In this document: one piece after another, positions 1 through 10,600 of the stretch
How the letters are laid out: the number at the start of each line of letters is the position of its first letter
Position numbering within the stretch: the first letter of the stretch is position 1
From: Chloromonas sp. AAM2
Taxonomy: Eukaryota; Chlorophyta; Chlorophyceae; Chlamydomonadales; Chlamydomonadaceae
NCBI GenBank assembly: GCA_004335635.1
Contig: QAXH01006546.1
Location: 1 to 29,567, forward strand
Direction of reading: 5' to 3'
Length of the DNA: 29,567 nucleotides
The notes under the pieces: generated by a model
What the model was told of the DNA's origin: nothing
Seen by the model: the letters and a program-made list of their open reading frames with translations, nothing else
Database searches by the model: none
Made by a program: the position numbers and the translations under genes

Positions 1-1958
1 GGCCGCAACCACTCAGCAAAGCTGTTTCTGCATTCACTCTTCTTTTGTGCTGAAGCTCGCGCACAGCTGTTCTAGGTACACAACCGTAATTTGGTGTAAC
101 ACAATATGGTACCCTCACCTGACCCTTACCCTACCGATACCCTACTCAACCCTAGCTGACACTCACAATGGCCAAGTAGCTGTCTCCGCACTGCAGCTGC
201 GCCAGGCCAGACACCATATTGGCCACGTACGGGCGCGTTTTGAAGTTGTGCATGAACGTGGCGGCGGCGGCCGTGTCGAAGAGCGTGGCAGTCAAATGCA
301 CGATCGTCGACGATGCCGGCATAGCCTCCATGCATGCAAACGTCTTGACGAATGGAACGTCATTTGTAAGGTACGCAAACAATCCCTGTGCAAGTCGAGG
401 GCAGTCCGTCTTCGTGTTAAAGTAAGGTGCGGCGTTCCGGTTGAAAGTAACGGTGATGCCGCACGACGGCGGGGGTGGCGGGGGTGACGGTGGCGGTGGC
501 GAGGGTGGGCTCGGCGGTGGCGGGCTAGGTGGCGGCGGCGAAGGTGGCGGAGAGGGTGGCGGAGAAGGGCACTGCACGCCTTGAAGCGCGTAAGTGCATG
601 GCAAGATGTCGTTGCCTGGAAAAGTATTCAAATTAGCGCCCGAGCAAACTCGCACACTTAGGCTGGGGTCCAAGCTATCGTCATAACGGCCGTAGGCATT
701 ACAAGATGCGTTCATCACGCCTGAGGGCCCTAGCAGATCTTGCCAAATGGGCTGCCACCTGAAGCAGTGGACAGAGTAGACAAAGGTGTAAGTTACATGC
801 CTTGAAGATAGCGTCAGAACAGAACAGAGCAGACACAGACACAGAACAGACACAGGGCAGAACAGATACAGGCATGTGGGACGAGCCTTGACCGTCATCA
901 CTGGCGTGCAAGGGGAAGGGCAAGAATTTGATTGAGAGTGTATTCAATCATCTGCCTGAGCCCCTGCACCCCTGCTCCACTGCCCTCTTGCCCCCTGCCT
1001 GCCCGCCTTTCTTGTGCATGCCTGCTGAATTTCCCTGCCTCTCCTCCTTTCTCCTCCTACGCATGTCTATCATTACACCCTCGACCGCCTCTTTAACCCC
1101 TCTCCCTACACCGCCTGCCCACTTTTTTTCTCCACTCCGCTTGTCCACTTCTTTTCTCTACACCGCATGTCCACTTCTGTTCTCTGCCTGCCTACTGCCT
1201 ACGTCTCCACCTGCCTCCGCCTTTCTCTCTATACCCCGTCTACGTCTTTTCCTGTCTACTCCTTTTTCCCAGTACTTCCTGTCTACCCCTTTTTCCCATC
1301 ACTCACTGTCTACCCCTTTTTCCCTACACTCCCTGTCTATCCCTCTTCCCTACACCCCTTGTCTCCCCTCTTCCCCGCACTCCCTGTCCACGCTTCTCCC
1401 CCTTTCCCACACACGCACACATACACATACGAATGCAAAGTAGGCAGTCTTCCCGCCCGATGCACCTGCCTAATCGTTTGCCTACATCAATTGTCCCTAC
1501 ATCCCTACACTCCTACCCTTCTTAACTACACCTCCTGTCTACGCCTTTTCCCTCCACATACGCACGCCCAGCTTCTAAACTCACGCCATGGCTAAGGAGA
1601 AGAAGGTAAGGTAGGCCGTCTCAGTGGCCGGCCAAGTGAGCTTCACAGTAAGCGCGTAGAAAGGCGCAACCTGCTGCTTGACCACATCACATCCCACGGT
1701 AGGGCTGCCTCGTACATAGGCAGTCACGGAGCTGAGTAGAAGCTGGGCATCTTGTGGGCAACTGTATACCCGGGCTCCGTTCAAGTACTGAGCCTGGAAG
1801 ATAGTGATGGAGGCTGAGTAGGTGAGTTTGGGCAGAGGCCGAGCGGTGACATTGGTAGAGGTGGGGCCAGAAGGGGACGCTGGCGGACCAGCAGCGGTAA
1901 TTGGAGCCAGGAGGCATGCGAGGAGAGCTAGTAGTGTGAGGGAGTGCACTGGACGCAT
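1..1958 (-). CDS. Pherophorin-like extracellular matrix glycoprotein (3' partial)
   Basis: Two exons are clear: 1958-1585 and 758-167. Exon 1 ends with two spare bases before GTGAGT, and exon 2 supplies the one base needed after a CTGCTTCAG acceptor. Exon 2 ends in phase before GTGAGT (166-161), so the gene continues off the window. The first Met (1958) opens a signal peptide: a short basic start, a Leu/Ala-rich core (LTLLALLACLLAPITAA), then a Pro/Ser/Thr stretch. A Cys-containing domain follows, then a rod of SPPP/SPPPP units at about 632-465 (transcribed right to left), then a second Cys domain starting CGITVTF with conserved-looking Cys spacing. Globular domain, Pro-rich rod and globular domain is the pherophorin plan of volvocine cell-wall and ECM proteins; the rod Pro would be hydroxylated and glycosylated. 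In-frame Mets lie upstream at 2099 and 2018, but only 1958 places the signal peptide at the N-terminus. The last exon or exons are outside the window. Confidence 0.85.
759..1584 (-). repeat. Polypurine/polypyrimidine minisatellite-rich intron of the pherophorin gene
   Basis: This 826-bp intron is strongly strand-biased between about 955 and 1560. The + strand is nearly all C and T, built from degenerate units of roughly 30 bp such as CTGTCTACCCCTTTTTCCC. The transcript strand is therefore G/A-rich. A CA-repeat-like stretch lies near 1411-1432. I see no coding evidence; the open frames on the + strand here are low-complexity artefacts of the repeat. Confidence 0.7.
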
Positions 1959-2099
1959 GGAGGGGACTCCGTTGCATGGCAGCCGGCGATGTGCTGGCCG
2001 ACCATGCGTAGCGTGCATGCTGCAGGCGAAGATGAGTCCGCTTGGCATGGGCTGCATGTGCATGCGACTGACAGCCGGAATTCCGAGGTTTAGCGTCAA

Positions 2100-4150
2100 A
2101 CCAGAACCGGTTAGTCGCTGAGCTGTGGCTGGCTCATATAACGAGAAGTACAGAAATGTCTTATGTGTGTCGAATCGTCAGTCTGCGGGGGGCAAATGTC
2201 AAGGGAGAGCAAAAATGCAAAATGTGATGTGGTGGGCGCCCAGGGTTTATCATGCGAAAGACGCCAAGTAAAGCATTCTAAGAAGTTGTGACAGCGAAAT
2301 CGGTGGTTCAATTGCTCACCGTGGGGCCCGTACGTATGTTCTCGCGGTCTGCCAAAAATGTTCACAAGCCGTCCAATAGCAAATCTCGGCCTCTTTGCAG
2401 CGATGCCTTGCGATACACTGGTTAAGGAGAATCTGAACGTATGCGCGATTGGTTAGGCGGTCACGGACGTCCTGATTTCGTGATTCCCGGATGTGCTTGC
2501 ACGGCTTGCAGGCCGCTTGCAATTTGGCGAGCAATCCAATCACCTACCAGGATTTGCAATGTGATTTGTTTGACCGAGCATACAGGCTATGCGGGCAAGT
2601 GAGAAATCTGCAACGGACAAATGACAGCGGTTTTTTGCATGGGTGAAAATGACATTGTTTCGTGCATGGCAGGTGCCTGTTGCAACACGCTGATGCAGCG
2701 GCTGGCAGCGACGATCGAACTTTGCTGGCCAGTTACATTTTTCGGACACCAAGCTTTCTTCCCGGCTGAGGCCAGACAGCATTTAACAACCACATTGTTG
2801 GGTGTTCTGTCTGTTCAGCAACCTCAGCCTGCACATTTCTTCCGTCTACCTCAGCAACACAAGCGCACATAATCAGCTAACAAAGACCATTGCTGAATTT
2901 CCTGCATGTTCCAACCAGCCTCAGCCTGCACATGTACGCCAGAATGACTGCAAGCCATCCTGCATGACAAACAAACAGCCTGGCTTGCCCTTGTCGGTCC
3001 AGTCATCATGGCATAGCACAAGCGCTTTTTTTTGCGTGACTCAGAACGTCAATATGGGTGAAATTCACGTCCATGTGGTTGTGGATGCCTCAATTGCATG
3101 ACACATGTTCTTTCCTAGCACCTACCGCACTATCCAACTTGCCCTCAAAAGCGACAAGTGACATACGCACACACTGTTGGCGAATCACTGAAGGACCTAA
3201 TCCGCTTGCTTCTACTCATACATTTCCGACCAAACTCTCCTTACTGCAGCATCTGCACTAACAAACGTGCTTCCGTGATCACTTCAAACTGGCTAACTGA
3301 CTGATCTAATCTGTAACAACTACCACAACTTTTCCGCCCATACCAATCCAATACGCCTTCATGCTATTCAAACTGTGGGTCACGAACATAAACCTGCGGA
3401 GACACCGAATCCAAAGCAACACTGTGGACAGCAGAATATCTCCTGATACTGGTGCCAGCATCACATTCCTGGCAATGTCACTGCAACAGCAGATGTCAGT
3501 GCGTGAACGCCGCATGGTTTAATTGTAGTCGGTTTCTGAACCCAAGTGTCTCTGTGAAATCACATGGCCACGTGGCATGGATTTCCCACATGCCCATTCG
3601 CTACGACAGGATCATGGTCAGCGTCACGTGCCCATTTCTTGTGCATGGCAAGGTAGACAGAGGCCGGTCTATGAGCCATGATGCATCGCTGCATGCCAAC
3701 GTGAGGCTGAACGTGAGGCTGGCCCCAGCACCCTGTGCGTGTGTGCCACATGGTGGGTTGCGGCTGCCACCATGGCTACACATGTGCCAAGCCATGTCCC
3801 GTCACCAGAACAGCCAAACGTCTGAGGTTCAAGGTGAAACAAGGCAGCTCTATGCCAATGTTTTGGCTGACTGCATCAATTCAAACTATCTGTTTGCCGC
3901 AACAAACCTTTCCTTAGAGGTTCAACAGACTGGGGTTTTGACATGCAACTGTACCACACACAGCCTGTCAACGTATCACGTGGCTGCATGTGGTAGTGCA
4001 TAGGAAATCCGAACACCACGGCCAACTCTAGTTCTGTTTACCAGGCCAGCTGCCGTGACAGCCATGATGCTGTGTAGCGGGCTGATGAGGTGATGATTCG
4101 CACATGTCATGGTGTCGATGACTCCCCTGGCGCGATCGCTGCCTATCTAA
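2100..4150. other. Intergenic region without a supported gene
   Basis: This lies between the 5' end of the pherophorin gene and the 3' flank of the long coiled-coil gene, so both neighbours are on the minus strand. It should hold the pherophorin promoter in its left part. The longest open frame (3452-4003, +) has no signal, domain, codon pattern or splice structure that supports it. A short phrase (CCTCAGCCTGCACAT) recurs near 2822 and 2921. I see nothing else that can be assigned. Confidence 0.5.
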
Positions 4151-4151
4151 A

Positions 4152-4620
4152 CATGACTCAGTGTCCTGCCACCTTGTGGTGTATCATCGCCCCCACCACT
4201 GGCACTGGTCACCATGCCCATGGTGGCAGGCGCTGATGGCTCAGTTGAGCTGCGCTCATCCTTTTGCGTACGGGGCTTACAGTGTGTTTGGTGGCTTGCT
4301 CAGGGTGGGTCAGGGTGGTGCCCATCCCCTTCTGGGTCCAATGAATGACAGCTCCTTTGGTGTAGTCAGATATACTAATGATGCTGACGCTGATGGCTCA
4401 GTGTCCTGCTGCCTTGTGGTACGTTAAAGCAACCACCATCCTCGCCTCCAGCAATCCGCACACATTACCAGACCCAGTCAGGCTGCTGTGTAATGTGCAG
4501 TAGGTGCTCTAGACGTGAGGATCCAGGAAGCATTTCGTGGCAGCAGTATGGCTCAGTGTCCTGCTGCCTTGTGGTACGTGATCGCCGCCGCCACTCCCAC
4601 ACCCGCACTCGTCACCATAC
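4152..4620 (-). repeat. Two degenerate copies of the terminal coding exon end in the 3' flank
   Basis: The last about 65 coding bases of the coiled-coil gene (4553-4620) recur at 4393-4428 and, more loosely, at 4152-4226. All three share CAGTGTCCTGC on the + strand, followed by GCCTTGTGG or a close variant. The 4152 copy also keeps the upstream part, recognisable as GGCATGGTGACCAGTGC on the minus strand. A TGTAA polyadenylation-type signal for the minus-strand gene lies at 4281-4277, between the two copies. Confidence 0.65.
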
Positions 4621-7600
4621 CCAGCACACGCCCCACCACACCCCGCCCCCGCCTGCGCCCCCTGATCTCCCTCTCCCGCTGCTGCTGCCCCTGCTCAGCT
4701 GCCGCTGCTTCCTGCTGCTCCAGCTGCTGCTGTTGCGCCAGTTGCTGCTGCTGCTGGGCTGACTTCTGTGCGGCCTCCAGGGAGGATACCCGCTCCCTCA
4801 GGTTGCTGTTCACCTTGACCTGAATACACAGCAGGTTACCATACATTACAACATTTATCATACATGTTGTTGTTTTACCGTGAAAAAGGGTTCCGATGTA
4901 GATCAACAGACACGGACACCTGCACATATGGTCCCCTAGGCGTGGGGAGAGTCCTTCACAAGATTGTGCCTGCAAATGTTCAATCGCTACAACCAGTAGT
5001 TTTAGTGTAGCGGCCTGCCCACCAACCCCGGCCGTTTGTTATCCAGGCTCTAATTGGCTAGCCTGTCCTGCCTACTGATGCATATTCCTTGTTCCTGCCG
5101 ATCCGACAGACTATTCGAGTTTGCTCAGGTGCTCATGCGAACCCTGCTGCTACAGCTGTGTTTCTAGCCTGGCGGGGAGGTGTTATTGACCGCACTAGCT
5201 TGAGTAAGTAATAGTTTCAATTCAACAACTAATCTAATAATTGCTATTACACTGTGCAGGCGCTCATCCGATTGTTTTACTGTCAACCTTCCTACCTGTT
5301 GCTCCAGCAGTCTGTTATGCGAGCTCTCTTTAGCCAGCCTCTCCTCTAGTGCTGCAACGCTCTCCCTTAGTGCGGCCAGTTGAACCTCCCGCCGGGCCAG
5401 GAGCGCAGCCGCCGCTGTGGCATCTGGATGAGCGCCTGCACAGTGTAATAACAATTATTAGATTAGTTGTTGAATTGAAACTATTACTTACTCAAGCTAG
5501 TGCGGTCAATAACACCTCCCCGCCAGGCTAGAAGCACAGCTGCAGCAGCAGCAGGGTCCGTAAGGGCTCCAGAGCGACTCGAATAGCAATCAAATATGAA
5601 TTGGATGATCATTCCAGGTGCTGACAGTACAACAGCTGCGGGATCCCACAGCCGCTCGGGGTCATCACAGAGCGGGCCGTGCACCGGGGGTGGCAAGTGG
5701 TTGGGTGCCTGTGACAGGGGCAGTGACTGGAAGAGGGAACATTGAACCAGTAACAATAACAGCACACAGCTATTTGCCAGTTTACGTCAGGAGAGCTGTC
5801 AGGAGAACCATGAAGACCGGCAGAAAGCAGGTGGTGCTTTTAACGGCTGCCAACTATGGCTGAGCAGGCCACATGCAAACGCAAACTTAGTCTAGGATAC
5901 CACCAGAACTGCACGCCGCTGCTCTGAGGTACTGCGCACCTGAGGCATTGTTTGAGGCTTCTGGCGCTGCTGGCATGGTAACAACCAGCGGTGGCTTGGC
6001 AGTTATAACCGCCAACTGCTCCACCAACCGTTCCTTGTCAACTGTCAGTTCCGCCACCTCGGTCATTCTGTGCACACACAACAGAGCAAGCACAGCCTTT
6101 GTCAGCAATGGCAAACATAATCACCATTCAGTTGACGCCTTGTTATTTTCCCATGGCTCTATCCATGGTAAGCGCAGTTTTTCATGCATCAGTTGCGGAT
6201 GGTCCTGCAGCCAGGTACCACACCTATTAATGGTCCGCAGCACATAGTCCCATTTCCCGCCTGGGCTCATCTGACTTTTCATTTGAGATGTCGCTCAACT
6301 CGTCAACCCCTCTCCTGCCTGCTGTCAGCTGCTCCTTACAACTGATTATTTCATTTGATATTAATATTACTATGGCTATATCAAGATTATAGTCATTACG
6401 ATTATACCTATTTCAATTATTATTATTCCATTGTTATAAGCCAATATACCCTCCAAACATCTCATCCCCACTTACTTTTCTCCGATGATGTTGCTCAACT
6501 CCTCAATTTCCCTCCTAGCTCCAGTCAGCTGCTCCTGGGCCGCTGCCTGGCTGGAGCCCAGCTGGGCCGACCGCTGCTGCTGCTCCTGCAGCTGCAGAGT
6601 CAGCCGCTCCACAGACAAGACACGCTCAGCCAGGGACGACTGCAACTCAACACCCTGCACGATCAAATGCACATCCACACCATAATATGAATAACAGACA
6701 TCAAGTGCGGTCCTCCCCACGAGCCAATCACTCATTGTGACCTAAAGTGTGACCATGTGCAGTGTTCGTAACCTTGCTTCACAATGCCAGCACCATTTCC
6801 GGCAAATCCAGGCTTGTTGAACCGCGACCGATACGCTCTGTTGCTCTGACTGATATCCAGAACTGTGCGGATCTCGGGACGCCTTGCACTCTGTCGAAAG
6901 CCTGAATTCAAACTCTGAGCGACGTACAATGCTTCCAAGGGCCAATTGTGGCCTACACTGCAACGTTTGAACCGATCTTGGGCTCCACAGGTAGCTGAGA
7001 TTGAGCGCAAGACAGCCGAAGTGGTGCGCTTGGCAATTGCTGCATGGCCGGCAAGGCTTGGCCCATAAACAAGAACCCTACCTACACACTTCGGCCACAC
7101 TTGTGCAACTGGCTCGTGTGGAGAACCATGCATATGACACAATGTACTATAACACAAGGCACATACATGATACATCAACAACGATACATTACAATGGATG
7201 GAATTACATGGTGAAGACGGCCCACGCATATGAGCAGCCCACGCGCTCTATGCGCACCTGCTGTTGCAGTTTGCTCCTTGCGCCATGTGCCTCCTTCAGC
7301 TGTCCCTGTAGCAGTTCACACCGCTCCAGCAGCAAACCAGCCTCAGACTCGGCCTTGTCCCTGGCAGCCTTCAGCCCCTGCGCGGTCGTTTCAGCCGTTT
7401 CGACCGCCTTCCTCAGCCCAACCACCTCAACCGCCGACCGTTTCAGTGCAGCTACCTCGCTCTGTGCCTCGCGCAGTGCCTTCACTTGTTTCACGCCCTG
7501 ATCTGCCAGCTGTCCTTCTAGCACTGCAACACGTGCAGCTTGGGCGGCTCTGGCGGTTTCTGCGGTTTCTAACCGTTTCTCCAAGGCCCTTATAGCAGAG

Positions 7601-10600
7601 GCATGGGTGGAGGCTTGGGCTTGAAGCTGGGCTTGTGCTTCAGCCTGCTGCTTGTCCAACAGTTGTTGCAGCTCCTGAAAACAAAAACAAAAGTGAGATT
7701 AGAGAGATTAGCGGACACTATGTTTGCGTCTTCCCTCTTGCAGTTCAAATGAATCAAACCAGTGGAGTCTGTCAGAGAGCCTGTGTGCGCTTGACACACA
7801 TAAAAGGAGGATAGGGACATCAAAGGACACCCTGCTTACGTCTTTTCTCTCACAATCCAAATGATCAAAGCCATCAATAAGTGTGGCAGGGGGAAGTGAT
7901 GGCAAGGGCGGCAAACTGCTCAGACCGAACATTTTCAATACATGGCTTTCCGCATACACAGCGGGTAGGATAAGGTTAGGGTTATGGCGTCAGGATAAGG
8001 TTAAACTTATGAGGTCAGGATAAGGTTAGGGTTATGAGCACGATTGTATCGCATACCGCACCTACCCGGGTCATGCGTGCATGGTCGGTTTGCATGGCTT
8101 GCAGCTGTGCTGCCTTGAGTGAACCCTCCTGCTGAGCAGCCGCCGCTGCCCCTTTGGCTTGCTCCAACTCCCGCCGCAGAACACTCATGGCCTCCCTCCT
8201 GCAGAGCGCAGGTACATGAAGGTTAGGCAAACAGGAAAGAGACACAGGCAAGGCATGCCTGGCAAGGGCATCTGCTTCTTGGGACACAGGCGAGGCATGC
8301 CTGGCAAGGGCATCTGCTTCTTGGGACACAGGCGAGGCAAAAAAACCCAAGCAACAATCATAGCATGCACACATTCGTCATTTCAGTGTGAGGGAGAGCA
8401 TGCTGAGGAGAGCAAGAAACCCTCGAGAGCGCCCAGAAACCGACCGTTGTAACATGTGCAACTTGTCAGTTAAACCACAGCCTATTTATACCACTCACAG
8501 TGTGTTCAGTTCCACCCTCGGGCACTCACAGTGCGTTCAGTTCCACCCTCGGGCACTCACAGTGTGTTCAGCTCCACCCTCGGGCACTCACAGTGTGTTC
8601 AGCTCCACCCTGAGGTGGTCTGTGTTGAGCTCGGCCTCGATGGCAGCACTCTTGTACCTGAGGATAGGGCACAGGACTTGGCTGTGGTCACAGCTTATGG
8701 CAGCCCTCCCGGACTTAAGGATATGTAACACTGAACACATACACACACACACGAGATGATTCTCATAGCAAAACTAGTCGAACTGCGCTACAGTCGCCTC
8801 CCTCCTCATCCGCAACGCCTTAGCCGGCAGCTGGCTGCAGCTGGCTGCACTGCCTGGCAACTGCCAGCCCGTCCTCACCACTCGCTTGCCTCGCACCCTG
8901 TACCGTGCTGAAATCAGCAAACCAGCACTGCTAATAAACTTGTCATTTGGTTATGTCCCTAGGACGTCATCCACACCTAGGTATGCTTGCCTCCAGTGCT
9001 GCCTCTATCTCCCTCGCCGGGCTGATGATAGTAATTCATACTGTGAAAATAGTGATTATAATAATATATTTATTATAATAATATGGGTGTGCTGGCTTCC
9101 CTCGCTCCCTTTCCCTCGCTGCGTCCATGATAATACTGACACACATGTAAGTATAAATGATGAATTCACCACAATTCCGCACCTGGGTATGCTGGCTTCC
9201 AGTGCCGCTTCCCTCTCCCTCGCCGCATCCAGTGCAGCCTGCGCCAGCTGTGCCTGTTGCGCTCCCTCGTCCAGAGCCCGCTGAAGCCTGCCCTCAAGCG
9301 CTGCGCGTGCTGCCGAGGCCTCGTTGAGCTTGTCGACCTGTGTATCAGTTTGCATCGCGAGCGTTTCTACGCTGTGAAGTGTACAGACGGTACAGAAGGC
9401 TTCTAGTAACATGGAACAAAAACGCACCTGGACGAGCGCATATTTATCTTTAGAAACATAGAACAAAGCGCACCATAATTTCAATCGTAATCTGACATGT
9501 CGTCGTCACTATCACTGTCCCGCACAGGAAGGCTGAGAATGCCCTTTGGCGGGTCTTGGACGAGCACAAGCTGAGGAGTACCCAGCACCAGCAGGTGTGC
9601 ATGTGACCATGATGGCAAAGTGAACCAGCCTATGCCACACATGGGCGTTTATGATCTTCAGGCATGACAATGGTCACCTCTGCCCACCTGCTCTCTGACT
9701 ATCCATGATGGTCACCTCTGCCCCACCTGCTCGGCTACTTGCGCCTTGAGCTCCTCGATGCGGGAGGTGCTGCCCATCAACTCCTGACGGAACATCTGGG
9801 AACAAAACATCACGTGGACGCACCCAGTGTCCATGTGGACGCACCCAGTGTCCATGTGGACAGCACCCAGTGTCCATGTGGACAGCACCCAGTGTCCATG
9901 TGGACAGCACCAACCCATCCAACTCATCCTCAACGTCATGTGGACATGAAAGAATAGAAGCGACAAGAGGACGCCCGTTGGCCGAGCACATGCATCATCA
10001 TCCGGCTCATGTGAAGTGGTATTACGCACCAAGGTGGCAGCAAGTACATGAATGAAGTGACAGCTCGTCTGGTGAGCTTCATTGAGTGCGAAGCCTTGCT
10101 CAAGCTGACCAGTACCAGTCCCACACACCATTTGGAAAATCTGGGACGTGGAGGATGTGGCGTCATTGCTTGACTGCATGAATTTGATGGACTGCTGGCA
10201 TGCGTCCAACTGTTCCTGGAGACTTGCCTTCTCGGCCTTCAGTGCCTGCGTCAATAGAATAGTAATAATGGTAAATAGTAGTAATGGTAATGACGTTCTA
10301 ACAAACAACACTATTGATAACAACAATAGCAGGGGGCAAGATTGGCCGTGTGGGTGGTTCAGTATGGGCTAGTGAAGTGACAAGGAGTGCCGGCGCGGGC
10401 GCGGGCTGCATCACGTGCGGCGCCAGGCCGTAGGTCACGCAAGCAGCGATCCGAAGCCGGATGCAGAGCACGATGTTCGTGCACACCTTGAAAGTGGAGC
10501 TTACCTGCGCCATAACCCCCATGGCTTGTAAGGCGGTCAGGTTTGGTTAGGGCCGGGCCCATCACTGAGGCCATGTTCAAGTAAGCTATGCAACCAAGTT

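Noticed and set aside
120..156. Telomere-like CCCTACC/CCCTAGC run
   Set aside because: Units are irregular (CCCTTACC, CCTACCG, CCCTACTC) and lie in an intron after a good donor; not a telomeric or interstitial telomere array.
152..901. Single-exon reading of the pherophorin region starting at 901
   Set aside because: The part before 758 is intron (it ends in a clean acceptor), and the real N-terminus with signal peptide is the exon at 1958-1585.
4493..4823. + frames rich in Leu/Cys/Ala opposite the last coiled-coil exon
   Set aside because: They are antisense to the CAG/GCC-rich coding exon, which has splice and phase support on the minus strand.
5492..5726. Larger exon 5726-5492 with a good CTCTTCCAG acceptor
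   Set aside because: Its phases conflict with exon 6067-5940; joining them gives early stops. Skipping it, or using only the last 48 nt, fits.
6990..7070. + strand phrase reading VAEIERKTAEVVRLAIAAW after an AG
   Set aside because: It looks helical but is isolated inside an intron of the minus-strand gene, with no partner exons on the + strand.
10505..10522. Small exon MGVMAQ before a GTAAGC donor in the coiled-coil gene
   Set aside because: No acceptor gives the needed phase and an in-frame TAA lies just upstream; exon 11053-10937 joins 10245-10129 directly in phase.
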